The position numbers and the translations under genes were made by a program. A stretch of DNA of 64,000 bases from Nostoc piscinale CENA21. GTDB taxonomy: Bacteria; Cyanobacteriota; Cyanobacteriia; Cyanobacteriales; Nostocaceae. The stretch covers positions 6,635,525 to 6,699,524 of the forward strand of contig NZ_CP012036.1 in NCBI RefSeq assembly GCF_001298445.1, written 5' to 3'. Of this stretch, positions 55,824 through 64,000 are shown piece after piece; position 1 is the stretch's first letter; each line of letters begins with the position of its first letter. The notes under the pieces are model-generated. The model was not told the DNA's origin. It saw only the letters and a program-made list of their open reading frames with translations, and searched no databases.

Positions 55824-56003
55824 ATGCCAATGCTCAAACGTAAACATCTCATTTGGTTTTGCTTATTGCTATTAGGCTGTGGATATTTTAGTACCATGTC
55901 TAATTTAGAGATTAATTCTTATTTAAAGAGTGTGATTTTCTTACTGCCAGTACAGTTGGCGGCGCTTGTTTATGTTACTTATCTACGCTGGAAGCGTAAC
56001 TGA
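55824..56003 (+). CDS. Small membrane protein, unknown
   Basis: 59 residues from the ATG at 55824: MPMLKRKHLIWFCLLLLGCG, then YFSTMSNLEINSYLKSVIFL and LPVQLAALVYVTYLRWKRN. There are two membrane helices with positive ends. The longer frame to 55755 overlaps repeat-like DNA and is less likely. I do not recognise the family. Confidence 0.5.
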   Translation: MPMLKRKHLIWFCLLLLGCGYFSTMSNLEINSYLKSVIFLLPVQLAALVYVTYLRWKRN

Positions 56004-56136
56004 GGCGTAGGTAAGGTGTTCAACAAAAAAATTAATGTTATTGATATTCAGTCATAGTTCCAAATTTCGCCTACGCTCGAAATAGAGACGCTTGTAGTCA
56101 GGCGTTGAATGTTCGTAGCGAATCCAAAAACTTGCC

Positions 56137-58542
56137 ATGCAACTTGTGCCGAAAACGAACCTTGACCCAGAACTAGCCCCCACTTCCGAGACAATTATTC
56201 TGGATGTGGGAGGAATGAAGTGTGCTGGGTGCGTAAGTGCTGTAGAACGTCAGCTAACCCAACATCCGGGGGTCAAAACTGCCTGCGTCAATTTGGCGAC
56301 AGAAGTCGCAGTCGTAGAGTCAGAAGTTGGGATGGTAGATGCGGACGCACTGGCAAAGCGATTAACTACCGCTGGATTCCCAACTCAACTCCGCAAATCT
56401 AGTCACCAAGACGCTTTAGAAGATTCTGCCAACAGACAGCACCAAGAAATGCGTGCAGCGTTCCGACAATTAGCGATCGCTGCTATATTACTGGTGTTGT
56501 CGGGAATTGGGCATCTGAGCAGTTTCATTGGGATGACTTGGCCGATATTAGACAACATTTGGTTTCATTGTGGACTCGCAACAGTAGCACTGTTATTTCC
56601 CGGCCGTCCTATTATTGTTGATGGTTGGCTAGGTTGGCGGCGCAATTCTCCCAACATGAACACCTTAATCGGTTTAGGAACAATCACCGCTTACACTGCA
56701 AGTTTGGTGGCGTTGTTGTTCCCCCAAATGGGTTGGGAGTGCTTCTTTGATGAACCAGTGATGATGTTAGGCTTTATCCTCCTGGGTAGAACCTTAGAAA
56801 GACAAGCCAGAGGTAGGGCTGCTAACGCCTTTCGACAATTACTCGCACTCCAACCACAAGTAGCACGCCTAATTCCCAACCCAGACCCAGAAAAATTGAG
56901 AATTGCGACTAATAGTATCGAAATCCCCGCCGAACAAGTGCGGGTGGGTGAATGGTTACAGGTCTTACCTGGAGATAAAATTCCCGTCGATGGTGAAGTG
57001 CGCTTTGGGCAGACAACCATAGATGAGTCGATGTTAACGGGCGAAGCTGTACCTGTAAGTAAACAAGCAGGTGATCTAGTTACTGGCGGCACGATAAACC
57101 AATCAGGTGCGATCGCAATTCAAGCAACTCGTACAGGCAACGATACCACCTTGGCGCAAATTGTCGCCCTAGTGGAAGCAGCCCAAACCCGCAAAGCACC
57201 TGTACAAAAATTAGCCGATAAAGTCGCTGGATACTTCACCTACGGCGTGTTGACAGCTTCTGTATTAACTTTTGTCTTTTGGTACTTTTTTGGTACCCAC
57301 ATCTGGCCTGATGCCATCATTTCCAGTGGTATGAAAATGATGAGTCACACCACCCACAATACAAACTCAGCATTCAGCACTCAGCACTCAGCACTCTTAA
57401 CCAGCTTAAAACTAGCGATCGCTGTTATGGTAGTCGCTTGTCCCTGTGCTTTAGGTCTAGCTACACCCACAGCCATTCTCGTCGGCACTGGCATCGGTGC
57501 AGAACGCGGTTTATTAATCAAAGGTGGTGACGTTTTAGAAAAAGTTCACCAACTAAATACTGTCGTTTTTGATAAAACAGGCACACTCACCACTGGTAAT
57601 CCCACTGTCACAGATTGCATTGTATTGGAGAGACTAGAAAAAACATTATCTGGTAGTCAATCTCTCATCCAAATAGCCGCCGCAGTGGAAAGTGGTACAT
57701 ATCACCCTCTGGCCAAAGCAATTCAACAAGAAGTAAAACGCCTGCAATTATCTATTCCCAACGCCGTTGATTTCCATACCGAACCAGGGCTAGGAGTGTC
57801 TGCGGTAGTAGCAGAAGCAACAGTGCTGTTAGGCAATCAAGATTGGTTAAGTTGGCATGGAGTTGTGGTTAATGAAATCGCCCAACAAGAAATTCAAAGA
57901 CTGGCAAAAGCAGGCAAAACAGTTGTATGTGTAGCTGTTACCGGCAATTTAGCAGGACTCATCGCCATTCAAGATACCTTGCGCCCTGATGCCAAAACCA
58001 CAGTCGAAAAATTGCAGCACAAGGGTTTAAGGGTAATGCTACTCAGTGGCGATCGCCAAGAAGCTGCCAATGCGATCGGTAAACAACTAGGATTAGATCA
58101 TGCTGATATCATCGCTGGAGTTCCCCCCAGTAAAAAAGCTGAACTGATTAAATCTCTACAAACTGGAACTCAGCACTCAATTGTGGCAATGGTTGGGGAC
58201 GGCATTAATGATGCGCCCGCCTTATCTCAAGCAGATGTCGGCATTGCCTTACACTCAGGTACAGACGTGGCTATGGAAACTGCGGAAATTATCTTGATGC
58301 GCGATCGCTTAAGTGACGTTGTAGAATCCATTAGCCTTAGTCGTGCCACATTCAACAAAATCCGCCAAAATTTATTTTGGGCTTTTGCATACAATACCTT
58401 GGGTATTCCTTTAGCGGCTGGTGTTTTATTACCTAGTATGGGCTTCGTTCTCAGCCCATCAAACGCCGCCGCACTCATGGCCTTTAGTTCAGTTAGTGTT
58501 GTGGTTAACTCCATATTCTTGCGGAGACTAGCTCACAGGTGA
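56137..58542 (+). CDS. Copper-type P1B ATPase (CtaA/PacS-like)
   Basis: 801 residues. An N-terminal HMA domain with GGMKCAGCVSAVERQL (C29, C32) binds Cu+. Then come the TGEAVP phosphatase motif, VACPCALGLATPTAILVG (CPC in the metal helix), FDKTGTLTTG, the HP motif SGTYHPLAK and GDGINDAPALSQADVGIALH. In cyanobacteria, CtaA imports copper across the plasma membrane and PacS exports it into thylakoids; the sequence alone does not tell which. Between the helix before CPC and the CPC helix, an in-frame 7-bp repeat tract (57366-57396) encodes SAFSTQHSAL, absent from relatives as far as I recall. Confidence 0.93.
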   Translation: MQLVPKTNLDPELAPTSETIILDVGGMKCAGCVSAVERQLTQHPGVKTACVNLATEVAVVESEVGMVDADALAKRLTTAGFPTQLRKSSHQDALEDSANRQHQEMRAAFRQLAIAAILLVLSGIGHLSSFIGMTWPILDNIWFHCGLATVALLFPGRPIIVDGWLGWRRNSPNMNTLIGLGTITAYTASLVALLFPQMGWECFFDEPVMMLGFILLGRTLERQARGRAANAFRQLLALQPQVARLIPNPDPEKLRIATNSIEIPAEQVRVGEWLQVLPGDKIPVDGEVRFGQTTIDESMLTGEAVPVSKQAGDLVTGGTINQSGAIAIQATRTGNDTTLAQIVALVEAAQTRKAPVQKLADKVAGYFTYGVLTASVLTFVFWYFFGTHIWPDAIISSGMKMMSHTTHNTNSAFSTQHSALLTSLKLAIAVMVVACPCALGLATPTAILVGTGIGAERGLLIKGGDVLEKVHQLNTVVFDKTGTLTTGNPTVTDCIVLERLEKTLSGSQSLIQIAAAVESGTYHPLAKAIQQEVKRLQLSIPNAVDFHTEPGLGVSAVVAEATVLLGNQDWLSWHGVVVNEIAQQEIQRLAKAGKTVVCVAVTGNLAGLIAIQDTLRPDAKTTVEKLQHKGLRVMLLSGDRQEAANAIGKQLGLDHADIIAGVPPSKKAELIKSLQTGTQHSIVAMVGDGINDAPALSQADVGIALHSGTDVAMETAEIILMRDRLSDVVESISLSRATFNKIRQNLFWAFAYNTLGIPLAAGVLLPSMGFVLSPSNAAALMAFSSVSVVVNSIFLRRLAHR
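57366..57396 (+). repeat. In-frame 7-bp tandem repeat (CTCAGCA) inside the copper ATPase
   Basis: CTCAGCA-TTCAGCA-CTCAGCA-CTCAGCA-CTC, 31 bp, of the short tandemly repeated (STRR) type common in Nostoc intergenic DNA. Similar CTCAGCA/TGCTGAG tracts occur at about 40168-40195 and 58560-58660. Here it lies within codons about 410-420 in a loop. Confidence 0.85.
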
Positions 58543-58559
58543 TTAGCTTAGTATTTTTA

Positions 58560-58665
58560 CTCAGCATTCAGCGAGACGTTGCGTGTGCGGGTTCCCCGCG
58601 TTGAGCCAAGTTCGGGGAGTCTCCCCGCCCTTGCAAACTTCGGTGACTCAGCACTTAGCACTTTC
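58560..58665. repeat. Palindromic repeat cluster after the copper ATPase
   Basis: ACTCAGCATTCAGC-type heptamers at both ends enclose GC-rich hairpins (GCGGGTTCCCCGC and GGGGAGTCTCCCC). It is a Nostoc-type composite repeat and may act as a terminator. Confidence 0.55.
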
Positions 58666-58828
58666 TGAGAATGCAAACTAAATGCCAGTTTTTCCCAACT
58701 CAGGTTAAACTAAATCGATAGTTAGATGTAACACATCTCACAGAGTAGAACGTCAATGTTCTACTCTTCTCAGTCAGAATAGCTTTCAAGTTTGTCAGAG
58801 TTATCACCACAGACTGTAGTAAGCAAGA

Positions 58829-59340
58829 ATGGTAGGAAACAATAATAGACCAACATTGATTAATCAAAATTCTGTTGATAATGATCACGATATATCAATG
58901 GCACCAGAAACTCATGAAAGCCATCTACTGATTCTTGAAGATGATCAAGGTCGTAAGGAATTTGCTCTAGAAAATTCCGTTTACTCTATTGGTCGAGACC
59001 GTGATTGCAACATCCGTTTATTCTCTCAATTTGTCTCTCGCCGCCATGCTACCTTAGTCAGATTGCCAAGAGGACAAAACACTCACAGTTATTACTATCG
59101 AATTGTAGATGGTGATGCTAAAGGTAAACCCAGTGCCAATGGATTGATGATTAATGGGCGCAAAATCCCAGCCCACGATTTAAAAAAATGAAGACGAAAT
59201 CGTTTTTTGGCCCTCAAGTACGTGCCATCTATTATCTCTTAAGAAATACTCAACGTTCAGGACAAACCGATTCCAGTGAGTATGATATCACTTTGATTAA
59301 TCCTGGTATGACTGACGATCCAGAAGATATACAAGAGTAA
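58829..59340 (+). CDS. FHA-domain protein, frameshifted in an A7 tract
   Basis: A forkhead-associated (phosphothreonine-binding) protein. YSIGRDRDCNIRLFSQFVSR followed by RHATLVRL carries the FHA Gly-Arg, Ser-x-x-His core, and PSANGLMINGRKI the Asn/Gly turn. The first frame stops after AHDLKK at an A7 tract (59182-59188). With six As it continues NEDEIVFGPQVRAIYYLLRN and ends DDPEDIQE at 59340, about 170 residues. It is likely an intracellular signalling adaptor. Confidence 0.85.
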
Positions 59341-59519
59341 AAATCAGCTAATTCTCGGATAGCTTGTTTATTTTACACTAACTCAATTTGTTAGAGTTAG
59401 CTTTGCCTAAAGTTAGCCTATCAGCATTCCATTTACAGCAGAATTTAGAATGAGAATAGGCTATCTATTTAGCTTTAACAACTAAATGATGTATTTCACT
59501 CACTTGAAATCTGCTGTAA

Positions 59520-59867
59520 TTAACCAGCGAGGCTTTCAATTAGATGCCAATGGCGACTGTGTTCAATTTCTTGTTTGACAAATTCAAACATTTTGCGGCA
59601 GTGATTCTCAAGATGAATTGGCAATTCTTCATTTTTAACAATGACACTCATCCGGGATTCTGTTTCAGTGGCGCTTGATCTGTCAATGAATACTTCAACT
59701 TTGACCGATTTAGAAAATGAAACATTACCAGGAATTTCACGAGCCAGAATGTAATCTGACTTGTAATACTGAATTTCCAAATCGCAGCCTTGGAGAAGTT
59801 CTAGCAGTAATGGCTGAAGACGGTCAATCGAAAGACCAATTGTAAATGAACAGGTATAGCGAGCCAT
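59520..59867 (-). CDS. Conserved hypothetical cyanobacterial protein
   Basis: 115 residues from the ATG at 59867 (MARYTCSFTIGLSIDRLQPL), with GGGG a few bases upstream; the longer frame to 59963 is less likely. SDYILAREIPGNVSFSKSVK and VEVFIDRSSATETESRMSVI suggest an alternating beta/alpha fold, and EHSRHWHLIESLAG ends it. I recall similar small cyanobacterial proteins but no function. Confidence 0.65.
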   Translation of the reverse strand: MARYTCSFTIGLSIDRLQPLLLELLQGCDLEIQYYKSDYILAREIPGNVSFSKSVKVEVFIDRSSATETESRMSVIVKNEELPIHLENHCRKMFEFVKQEIEHSRHWHLIESLAG

Positions 59868-60148
59868 AATAGCCCCAAGCATTGCAACACTCCGTCCATC
59901 GTATAATACCAAAGCCGCCAAACGGTAATTCATTACAGATTGATTACATAAAGGTACTGGCAAATTGGCTTAAATTCAGTGGTTTCCGCTAACATACCAG
60001 AGAAACACAACTTGAAAATTTGATAAAAAACTTTAAAATAAGACCTATTTGCCAAAGAATTGCGGGAAATAGATTGACAGAACAGAGATTGAGACAGCAA
60101 TTTTCAATCTAAAATCCAAAATTGTATAAGGCTTTGGGGAGGTACAGA

Positions 60149-61069
60149 ATGAAAGTAGCGATTACGGGAGCAACAGGATTAGTCGGGAGTCGTTTAGTAG
60201 AACGACTGCAAACCGAAGGTCATCAAGTATTGGTATTAACACGTAATGCTGGCTTTGCTCAAAAGGTATTTCCAGCCGCCAATTTTTCCAGTGTAGAAAT
60301 TATTACTTATACCCCAACAACATCAGGTGGTTGGCAAGATGCCATTAGCGGTTGCGATGCTGTAGTTAATCTTGCAGGTGAACCTATTGGTGAGGGACGC
60401 TGGACAGCAGAACGTAAGCAAGAAATCCTCAATAGTCGTCAGCTAGGGACTCAGAAAATAGTTGAAGCCATAGCTAAAGCTAACCTTAAACCTAGAGTAT
60501 TAGTTAACACTTCAGCTATTGGCTACTACGGTACAAGTGAAACTGCTACTTTTGATGAAGCCAGTGTATCTGGTAATGATTTTCTGGCTCAAGTTTGCCA
60601 AGCTTGGGAAGCAGAAGCCACAAAAGTTAAAGATATGGATGTGCGATTGGTAATTCTGCGTTTTGGAATTGTTCTTGGTAAAGGTGGGGCTTTAGCCAAA
60701 ATGATTCCACCTTTTCAGCTTTTTGCTGGGGGGCCAATTGGCAGTGGTCGCCAATGGTTTTCGTGGATTCATATTGACGATGTTGTTAACTTAATTTTGC
60801 AAGCTTTAAACAAGTCAGATATGGAAGGAGTGTACAATGCAACGGCTCCAAACCCTGTCCGGATGAATGATCTGGCTCAAACTGTAGGAACAGTCTTAAA
60901 TCGTCCTTCTTGGTTGCCTGTTCCGGCTTTTGCCATTGAAGCTTTACTGGGAGACGGGGCAATTGTTGTTTTAGAAGGTCAACAAGTTCTGCCAAAGCGC
61001 ACTTTAGAATCAGGTTTTACCTATCAATATCCCAATTTACAACCAGCTTTGAAGCAAATTTTACAATAA
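60149..61069 (+). CDS. TIGR01777 family epimerase-like protein (SulA/YfcH-type)
   Basis: 306 residues of the atypical SDR family. MKVAITGATGLVGSRLVERL holds the NAD(P)-binding GxxGxxG, followed by VVNLAGEPIGEGRWTAERKQ, NTSAIGYYGTSETATFDEAS, LRFGIVLGKGGALAKMIPPF and WFSWIHIDDVVNLILQAL. These are diagnostic of TIGR01777. The start ATG at 60149 has GGGGAGG upstream. The cyanobacterial and chloroplast members affect cell or plastid division (GC1/SulA homologue); that role is inferred from the family. Confidence 0.93.
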   Translation: MKVAITGATGLVGSRLVERLQTEGHQVLVLTRNAGFAQKVFPAANFSSVEIITYTPTTSGGWQDAISGCDAVVNLAGEPIGEGRWTAERKQEILNSRQLGTQKIVEAIAKANLKPRVLVNTSAIGYYGTSETATFDEASVSGNDFLAQVCQAWEAEATKVKDMDVRLVILRFGIVLGKGGALAKMIPPFQLFAGGPIGSGRQWFSWIHIDDVVNLILQALNKSDMEGVYNATAPNPVRMNDLAQTVGTVLNRPSWLPVPAFAIEALLGDGAIVVLEGQQVLPKRTLESGFTYQYPNLQPALKQILQ

Positions 61070-61223
61070 AAGTCAATAGTCAATAGTAAAAAATTAGACT
61101 ATTGACTATTAACGGATATAGCAGTGGAAGTATAGCTGAGGACATTGAAAAAGCGTAAATGCCAGCAAGAGTAATAATTTTACCTCCTGCCTCCTGCCTT
61201 TTGCCTCCTGCCTTCTGCTATGA

Positions 61224-61466
61224 CTAATCAGTGAGAAATTTCCGCGACACCCAACTGATAATTCCACTCAGAATGGCACCCCCCATAAGGATGCCAATAG
61301 CTGGGTTAAATAATGGTTGCCAAAGCTTGTGCCATAAATCAAGACCTAAATTTATCCCCGCAGCATCACCAAAAACTGCGATCGCAAACCAACCAAAGCC
61401 AAATAAAACCAAGAAAACGTCGGCTACCAAAATCAAGTTCAGCCAATTTAGTAGTTTATCTTTCAT
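61224..61466 (-). CDS. Small membrane protein, unknown
   Basis: 80 residues with two long hydrophobic helices: LNLILVADVFLVLFGFGWFA and FNPAIGILMGGAILSGIISW, joined by GINLGLDLWHKLWQPL. It looks like a conserved cyanobacterial hypothetical; no family named. Its upstream side (plus coordinates after 61466) is repeat-like. Confidence 0.6.
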   Translation of the reverse strand: MKDKLLNWLNLILVADVFLVLFGFGWFAIAVFGDAAGINLGLDLWHKLWQPLFNPAIGILMGGAILSGIISWVSRKFLTD

Positions 61467-61618
61467 ATCGACAATTTGAGACTAGAGACTGGAGGCTAGG
61501 GGCTAGGAATATAAGAATTAAGCAATATAAATTAGCTATGACAAAGTGACAATCATCAGGGATGTTACTCTCACCTCTAGCCCCTACCCTTTCACCTCTA
61601 TCCTCTCACCTCTCACCC

Positions 61619-62041
61619 CTACTCTTCAAACAACCACTGCTTAACTTTTCTGAGACTGTCCCAGTCTGGTTTTCGACTCAGACCGTCTTCAATACTATCT
61701 TTAATTTCATCACGCCATTCTGGGTTCACCAAGAATAACTGTTGTACAGCATCAATGTGTTGGCGTAAACCTTTTTGACCAGTTTCTAGCATTGCTACAG
61801 CCAAATTAACTCTAGCTTGTGGGTCTTGTGGACTTAACTTGACGGCTTTTTGTGCAGCTTTATAAGCTAAGTTGGACTTATTGTCTAACATATATAACCA
61901 TGCTAGACAAATCCAAGCGGCGGCAGTTTTTGGAGCGCGATCGCATACCTCCTTAAACACAGGGATCAACGAATCCACTGATTCGCCTGCTTTATAACGT
62001 TCCAAACCCGTATCAAACAAGGATTCAACAGTGTTAGTCAT
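61619..62041 (-). CDS. TPR-like protein
   Basis: 140 residues. KTAAAWICLAWLYMLDNKSN, then LAYKAAQKAVKLSPQDPQAR and VNLAVAMLETGQKGLRQHID are two TPR-type helix pairs. It ends LRKVKQWLFEE. Cytoplasmic, function unknown. It lies 70 nt downstream of the IscA-like gene on the same strand and may be co-transcribed. Confidence 0.8.
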   Translation of the reverse strand: MTNTVESLFDTGLERYKAGESVDSLIPVFKEVCDRAPKTAAAWICLAWLYMLDNKSNLAYKAAQKAVKLSPQDPQARVNLAVAMLETGQKGLRQHIDAVQQLFLVNPEWRDEIKDSIEDGLSRKPDWDSLRKVKQWLFEE

Positions 62042-62114
62042 TAGTTAAGAGTCAATAGTCATTGGTCAATAGTCATTAGTCAATATAAAGAACAAATGAC
62101 AAATGACAATCTTA

Positions 62115-62471
62115 CTACACACCAAATGACTTCCCACAACCACAGGTTTGACTAGCGTTGGGGTTAGTGAACTGAAAACCGCCACCAATCATCGCATTGC
62201 TATAGTCAAGCATCAAGCCATAAAGGTACAGCAAGCTTTTGCGATCGCAAACAATTTGAAAGCCGTCATAGTCAAAAACTTCATCCTGGGGGGTGATCTT
62301 GCTCTTGTCTTCAAAGTCCATCATATAAGACATCCCGGAGCATCCACCTTGGCGCACTCCTACCCGCAGGCATAAATCTTGACCTTGTTGTGCTTGCAGG
62401 AGTTTTACTTGGCGCAAAGCTGCTTCGCTTAATAGAATGCCACGTTGTTGAGGCTGCGTTGCTTGTGTCAT
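62115..62471 (-). CDS. A-type iron-sulfur carrier (IscA/SufA/ErpA family)
   Basis: 118 residues. The three conserved cysteines are in LRVGVRQGGCSGMSYMMDF (one) and the C-terminal SQTCGCGKSFGV (two), which bind an Fe-S cluster or iron for transfer to apoproteins. FVLILE-type strand variants (DLCLRV) and AMIGGGFQFTNPNA match the family. Cyanobacterial members include SufA and IscA; which one is not decided. Confidence 0.9.
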   Translation of the reverse strand: MTQATQPQQRGILLSEAALRQVKLLQAQQGQDLCLRVGVRQGGCSGMSYMMDFEDKSKITPQDEVFDYDGFQIVCDRKSLLYLYGLMLDYSNAMIGGGFQFTNPNASQTCGCGKSFGV

Positions 62472-62789
62472 ATTTTGTTAACTCCTTAATAACTAGTAAC
62501 CTTATAGAAACTTGTAATTGCTGCTGGGTTGATGGGTAATTTGTGTATATATTCTAGCGACATTGAGGCCAGAAATTGCCAATTGTAAACACTCCGTCAA
62601 AAGCAGCCAAAGCTTTTTATTCTAGAATTGAGAGACTCGGTGTATTTAAACATTCGGTATTTTCAGAATTTCAGCCTTGTGGCAACCTGAGTCGCCATTC
62701 CTCTTCAGGTGCAGCCCGGAAAATTTCTTCCCTGGCTAGCCATCCCCAACAGTTGATATGCAAATTGCTTCCTTTGATGAACTGACTCT

Positions 62790-64000
62790 ATGACAAGTTT
62801 TAATCGCTCTACCAATCGTCGGTTAAATAAATTACCTCAAATTCCTTCTGTATGGGAGGGCGATCGCCGTCCATTGTCATCGTCACCAATCCCGCATTCA
62901 GACTCATCGGCCAATGGTGATTGTATTCTTTGGGTTGATGGCTCACAAGGTGTTGTTCGTGGCATGGATGTAGTACCTCCCGAAACAGGCCCAGAAGCAA
63001 TTGTTCGCACCCTAATGCGGGCAATGGAGCATCCCCACAGTCCGGCTAAACCTGCCAGACCCCAGAAAATTGTGGTCAAAGACCGAGAAATTCAATTTTA
63101 CCTGCGTGGGGTGCTGCAAGATTTAGATATTGTGATTGACTACGCCCCAGATTTACCCTTAATTGATGAATTATTTCGCGGCTTTGCAGAAATTGTTGAT
63201 AGCCAAATTCCAGATTTACCGCCACAGTATGCCCAAGCTTTGCAAGAAAAAGCATTTGCCCTTTGGCAAGCAGCACCTTGGGAGTTTTTGGAAGAACAGC
63301 AAATTATCTCAATTGAGATTAATAAATGGGATGTGGGTAAACTTTACGCCTCAGTCATGGGGATGTTGGGGATGGAGTACGGGATTTTGTTTTATCGCTC
63401 GGAAGAATCCCTGCAACGTTTTCGAGCCGCAGTTTTACAACATGAAGATTCCCAAGGGCGATTAGAAGAAGCTTTTCTCAAGCAAGATTGTCTATTTCTC
63501 ACTTTTGAAAGTCTCGATGCTGATGACGAAGATGAGGATCAAATGGACGATTTAGCAGAGATGGATTTATCAGAAATAGCCCCGACTTTTGGCAACATTC
63601 ACCCCTTAGAAGGACTGCGCTCAGTTTTATATGACGAAGAGGCGCTACTAGTGTATGTTGCTTTAGAAAGTTTATGTCGTTTTATTCGTGACCATCGTCG
63701 CCAGTTATGTGATGACATTTTCCCGGAACTCAGCCATCGCTATCGAATTTCTCTCCCAGAAGCAGAAAGCGCAACCAAATCAGTCTCGGTGACTGTTGCT
63801 TCTATGCCACAATTGGCTGCTGAGTTAGAGGAAATGGCTGGCTTTGGTGCAGATGAATCGGAAATAGAAACATCAGATTCCCCCATTTTTCGTTCTTTAC
63901 GCGATGATTTAATTCCCGAAGATTCTTTTCTCAGCTTGGGTGTGGTGTCTTGGGAAATGTTGGAATATCTCCGCAAAGGTGTAACTTATCATCCAGCAGG
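62790..64000 (+). CDS. Large cyanobacterial hypothetical protein, 3' end outside window
   Basis: An open frame from the ATG at 62790 to the window end (403 codons, no stop). It begins MTSFNRSTNRRLNKLPQIPS. The region CILWVDGSQGVVRGMDVVPP is followed by VRTLMRAMEHPHSPAKPARP and VDSQIPDLPPQYAQALQEKA; an acidic linker (SLDADDEDEDQMDDLAEMDL) precedes a second, partly repeated part. The layout recalls the DUF6930-type proteins of cyanobacteria; function unknown. Partial. Confidence 0.8.
   Translation, partial: MTSFNRSTNRRLNKLPQIPSVWEGDRRPLSSSPIPHSDSSANGDCILWVDGSQGVVRGMDVVPPETGPEAIVRTLMRAMEHPHSPAKPARPQKIVVKDREIQFYLRGVLQDLDIVIDYAPDLPLIDELFRGFAEIVDSQIPDLPPQYAQALQEKAFALWQAAPWEFLEEQQIISIEINKWDVGKLYASVMGMLGMEYGILFYRSEESLQRFRAAVLQHEDSQGRLEEAFLKQDCLFLTFESLDADDEDEDQMDDLAEMDLSEIAPTFGNIHPLEGLRSVLYDEEALLVYVALESLCRFIRDHRRQLCDDIFPELSHRYRISLPEAESATKSVSVTVASMPQLAAELEEMAGFGADESEIETSDSPIFRSLRDDLIPEDSFLSLGVVSWEMLEYLRKGVTYHPA

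Noticed and set aside
62576..62785. 69-codon plus-strand frame before the last gene
   Set aside because: No recognisable domain and poor start context; probably chance.

Overview
The window looks like chromosomal DNA from a filamentous, heterocyst-forming cyanobacterium close to Nostoc/Anabaena/Calothrix. The HIP1 octamer (GCGATCGC) recurs throughout. There is a phycobilisome core gene (apcF), a glutamine synthetase gene with an NtcA-type promoter next to its small protein inhibitor (gifA), and a patX-like gene for an RGSGR-containing heterocyst-inhibiting peptide. Short palindromic repeats and MITE-like elements of the kind common in Nostocales are scattered between genes. No tRNA, rRNA, CRISPR array, prophage or intact IS element was seen.

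Layout. 0-7.2 kb: dapL (frameshifted), an xisI remnant, apcF, glnA, gifA, a ferritin-like diiron protein, a Uma2 nuclease-family gene and patX; much of this is a nitrogen-control neighbourhood. 7.2-20 kb: a PEP-CTERM protein, serS, a group of glycosyltransferase, membrane-protein and methyltransferase genes, dxr, a thioesterase, DUF1815, and a 1-kb gene-free stretch with a strongly folded candidate RNA. 20-23.5 kb: the conserved rpmH-rnpA-PH-yidC-jag-DUF177 operon on the minus strand. 25-28 kb: the three-gene proton-translocating transhydrogenase (pntA-pntA2-pntB), with a MITE-like element between the first two genes. 28-33.6 kb: an accessory stretch with a nuclease-family remnant, a 1021-residue STAND-like ATPase with TPRs, and a phased array of 14 units of 21 bp, each a small palindrome. 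33.7-43 kb: LytR-CpsA-Psr protein, AI-2E-type permease, trmFO, a VOC protein, a single-GAF protein with cyanobacteriochrome hallmarks, and a Rieske oxygenase. 43.9-49.7 kb: metal homeostasis genes (P1B ATPase behind a possible SmtB-type operator, Nramp transporter, histidine-rich membrane protein, CbtB-like protein). 50-64 kb: Uma2, CPBP protease, TM2 gene plus decayed copy, DUF2752, copper P-type ATPase with an in-frame 7-bp repeat tract, FHA protein, TIGR01777 protein, TPR protein, IscA-like Fe-S protein, and a large protein running off the end.

A striking cross-cutting feature is that five genes, including the essential rnpA, are broken by one extra A in a poly-A tract (A7 instead of 6, A8 instead of 7, A9 instead of 8), and dapL is broken by a missing A. 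This is either systematic homopolymer sequencing error or slippage-dependent expression. I annotated these as single genes with a frameshift.

The most interesting leads are the patX/glnA/gifA nitrogen-control cluster with its sites, the stand-alone DXCF-type GAF domain, the 21-bp palindromic array, the folded element near 19.1 kb, paired HIP1 octamers forming terminators, and a dispersed hairpin whose two copies differ by compensatory changes. All family and homology statements come from recognising motifs by eye; no database search was run.
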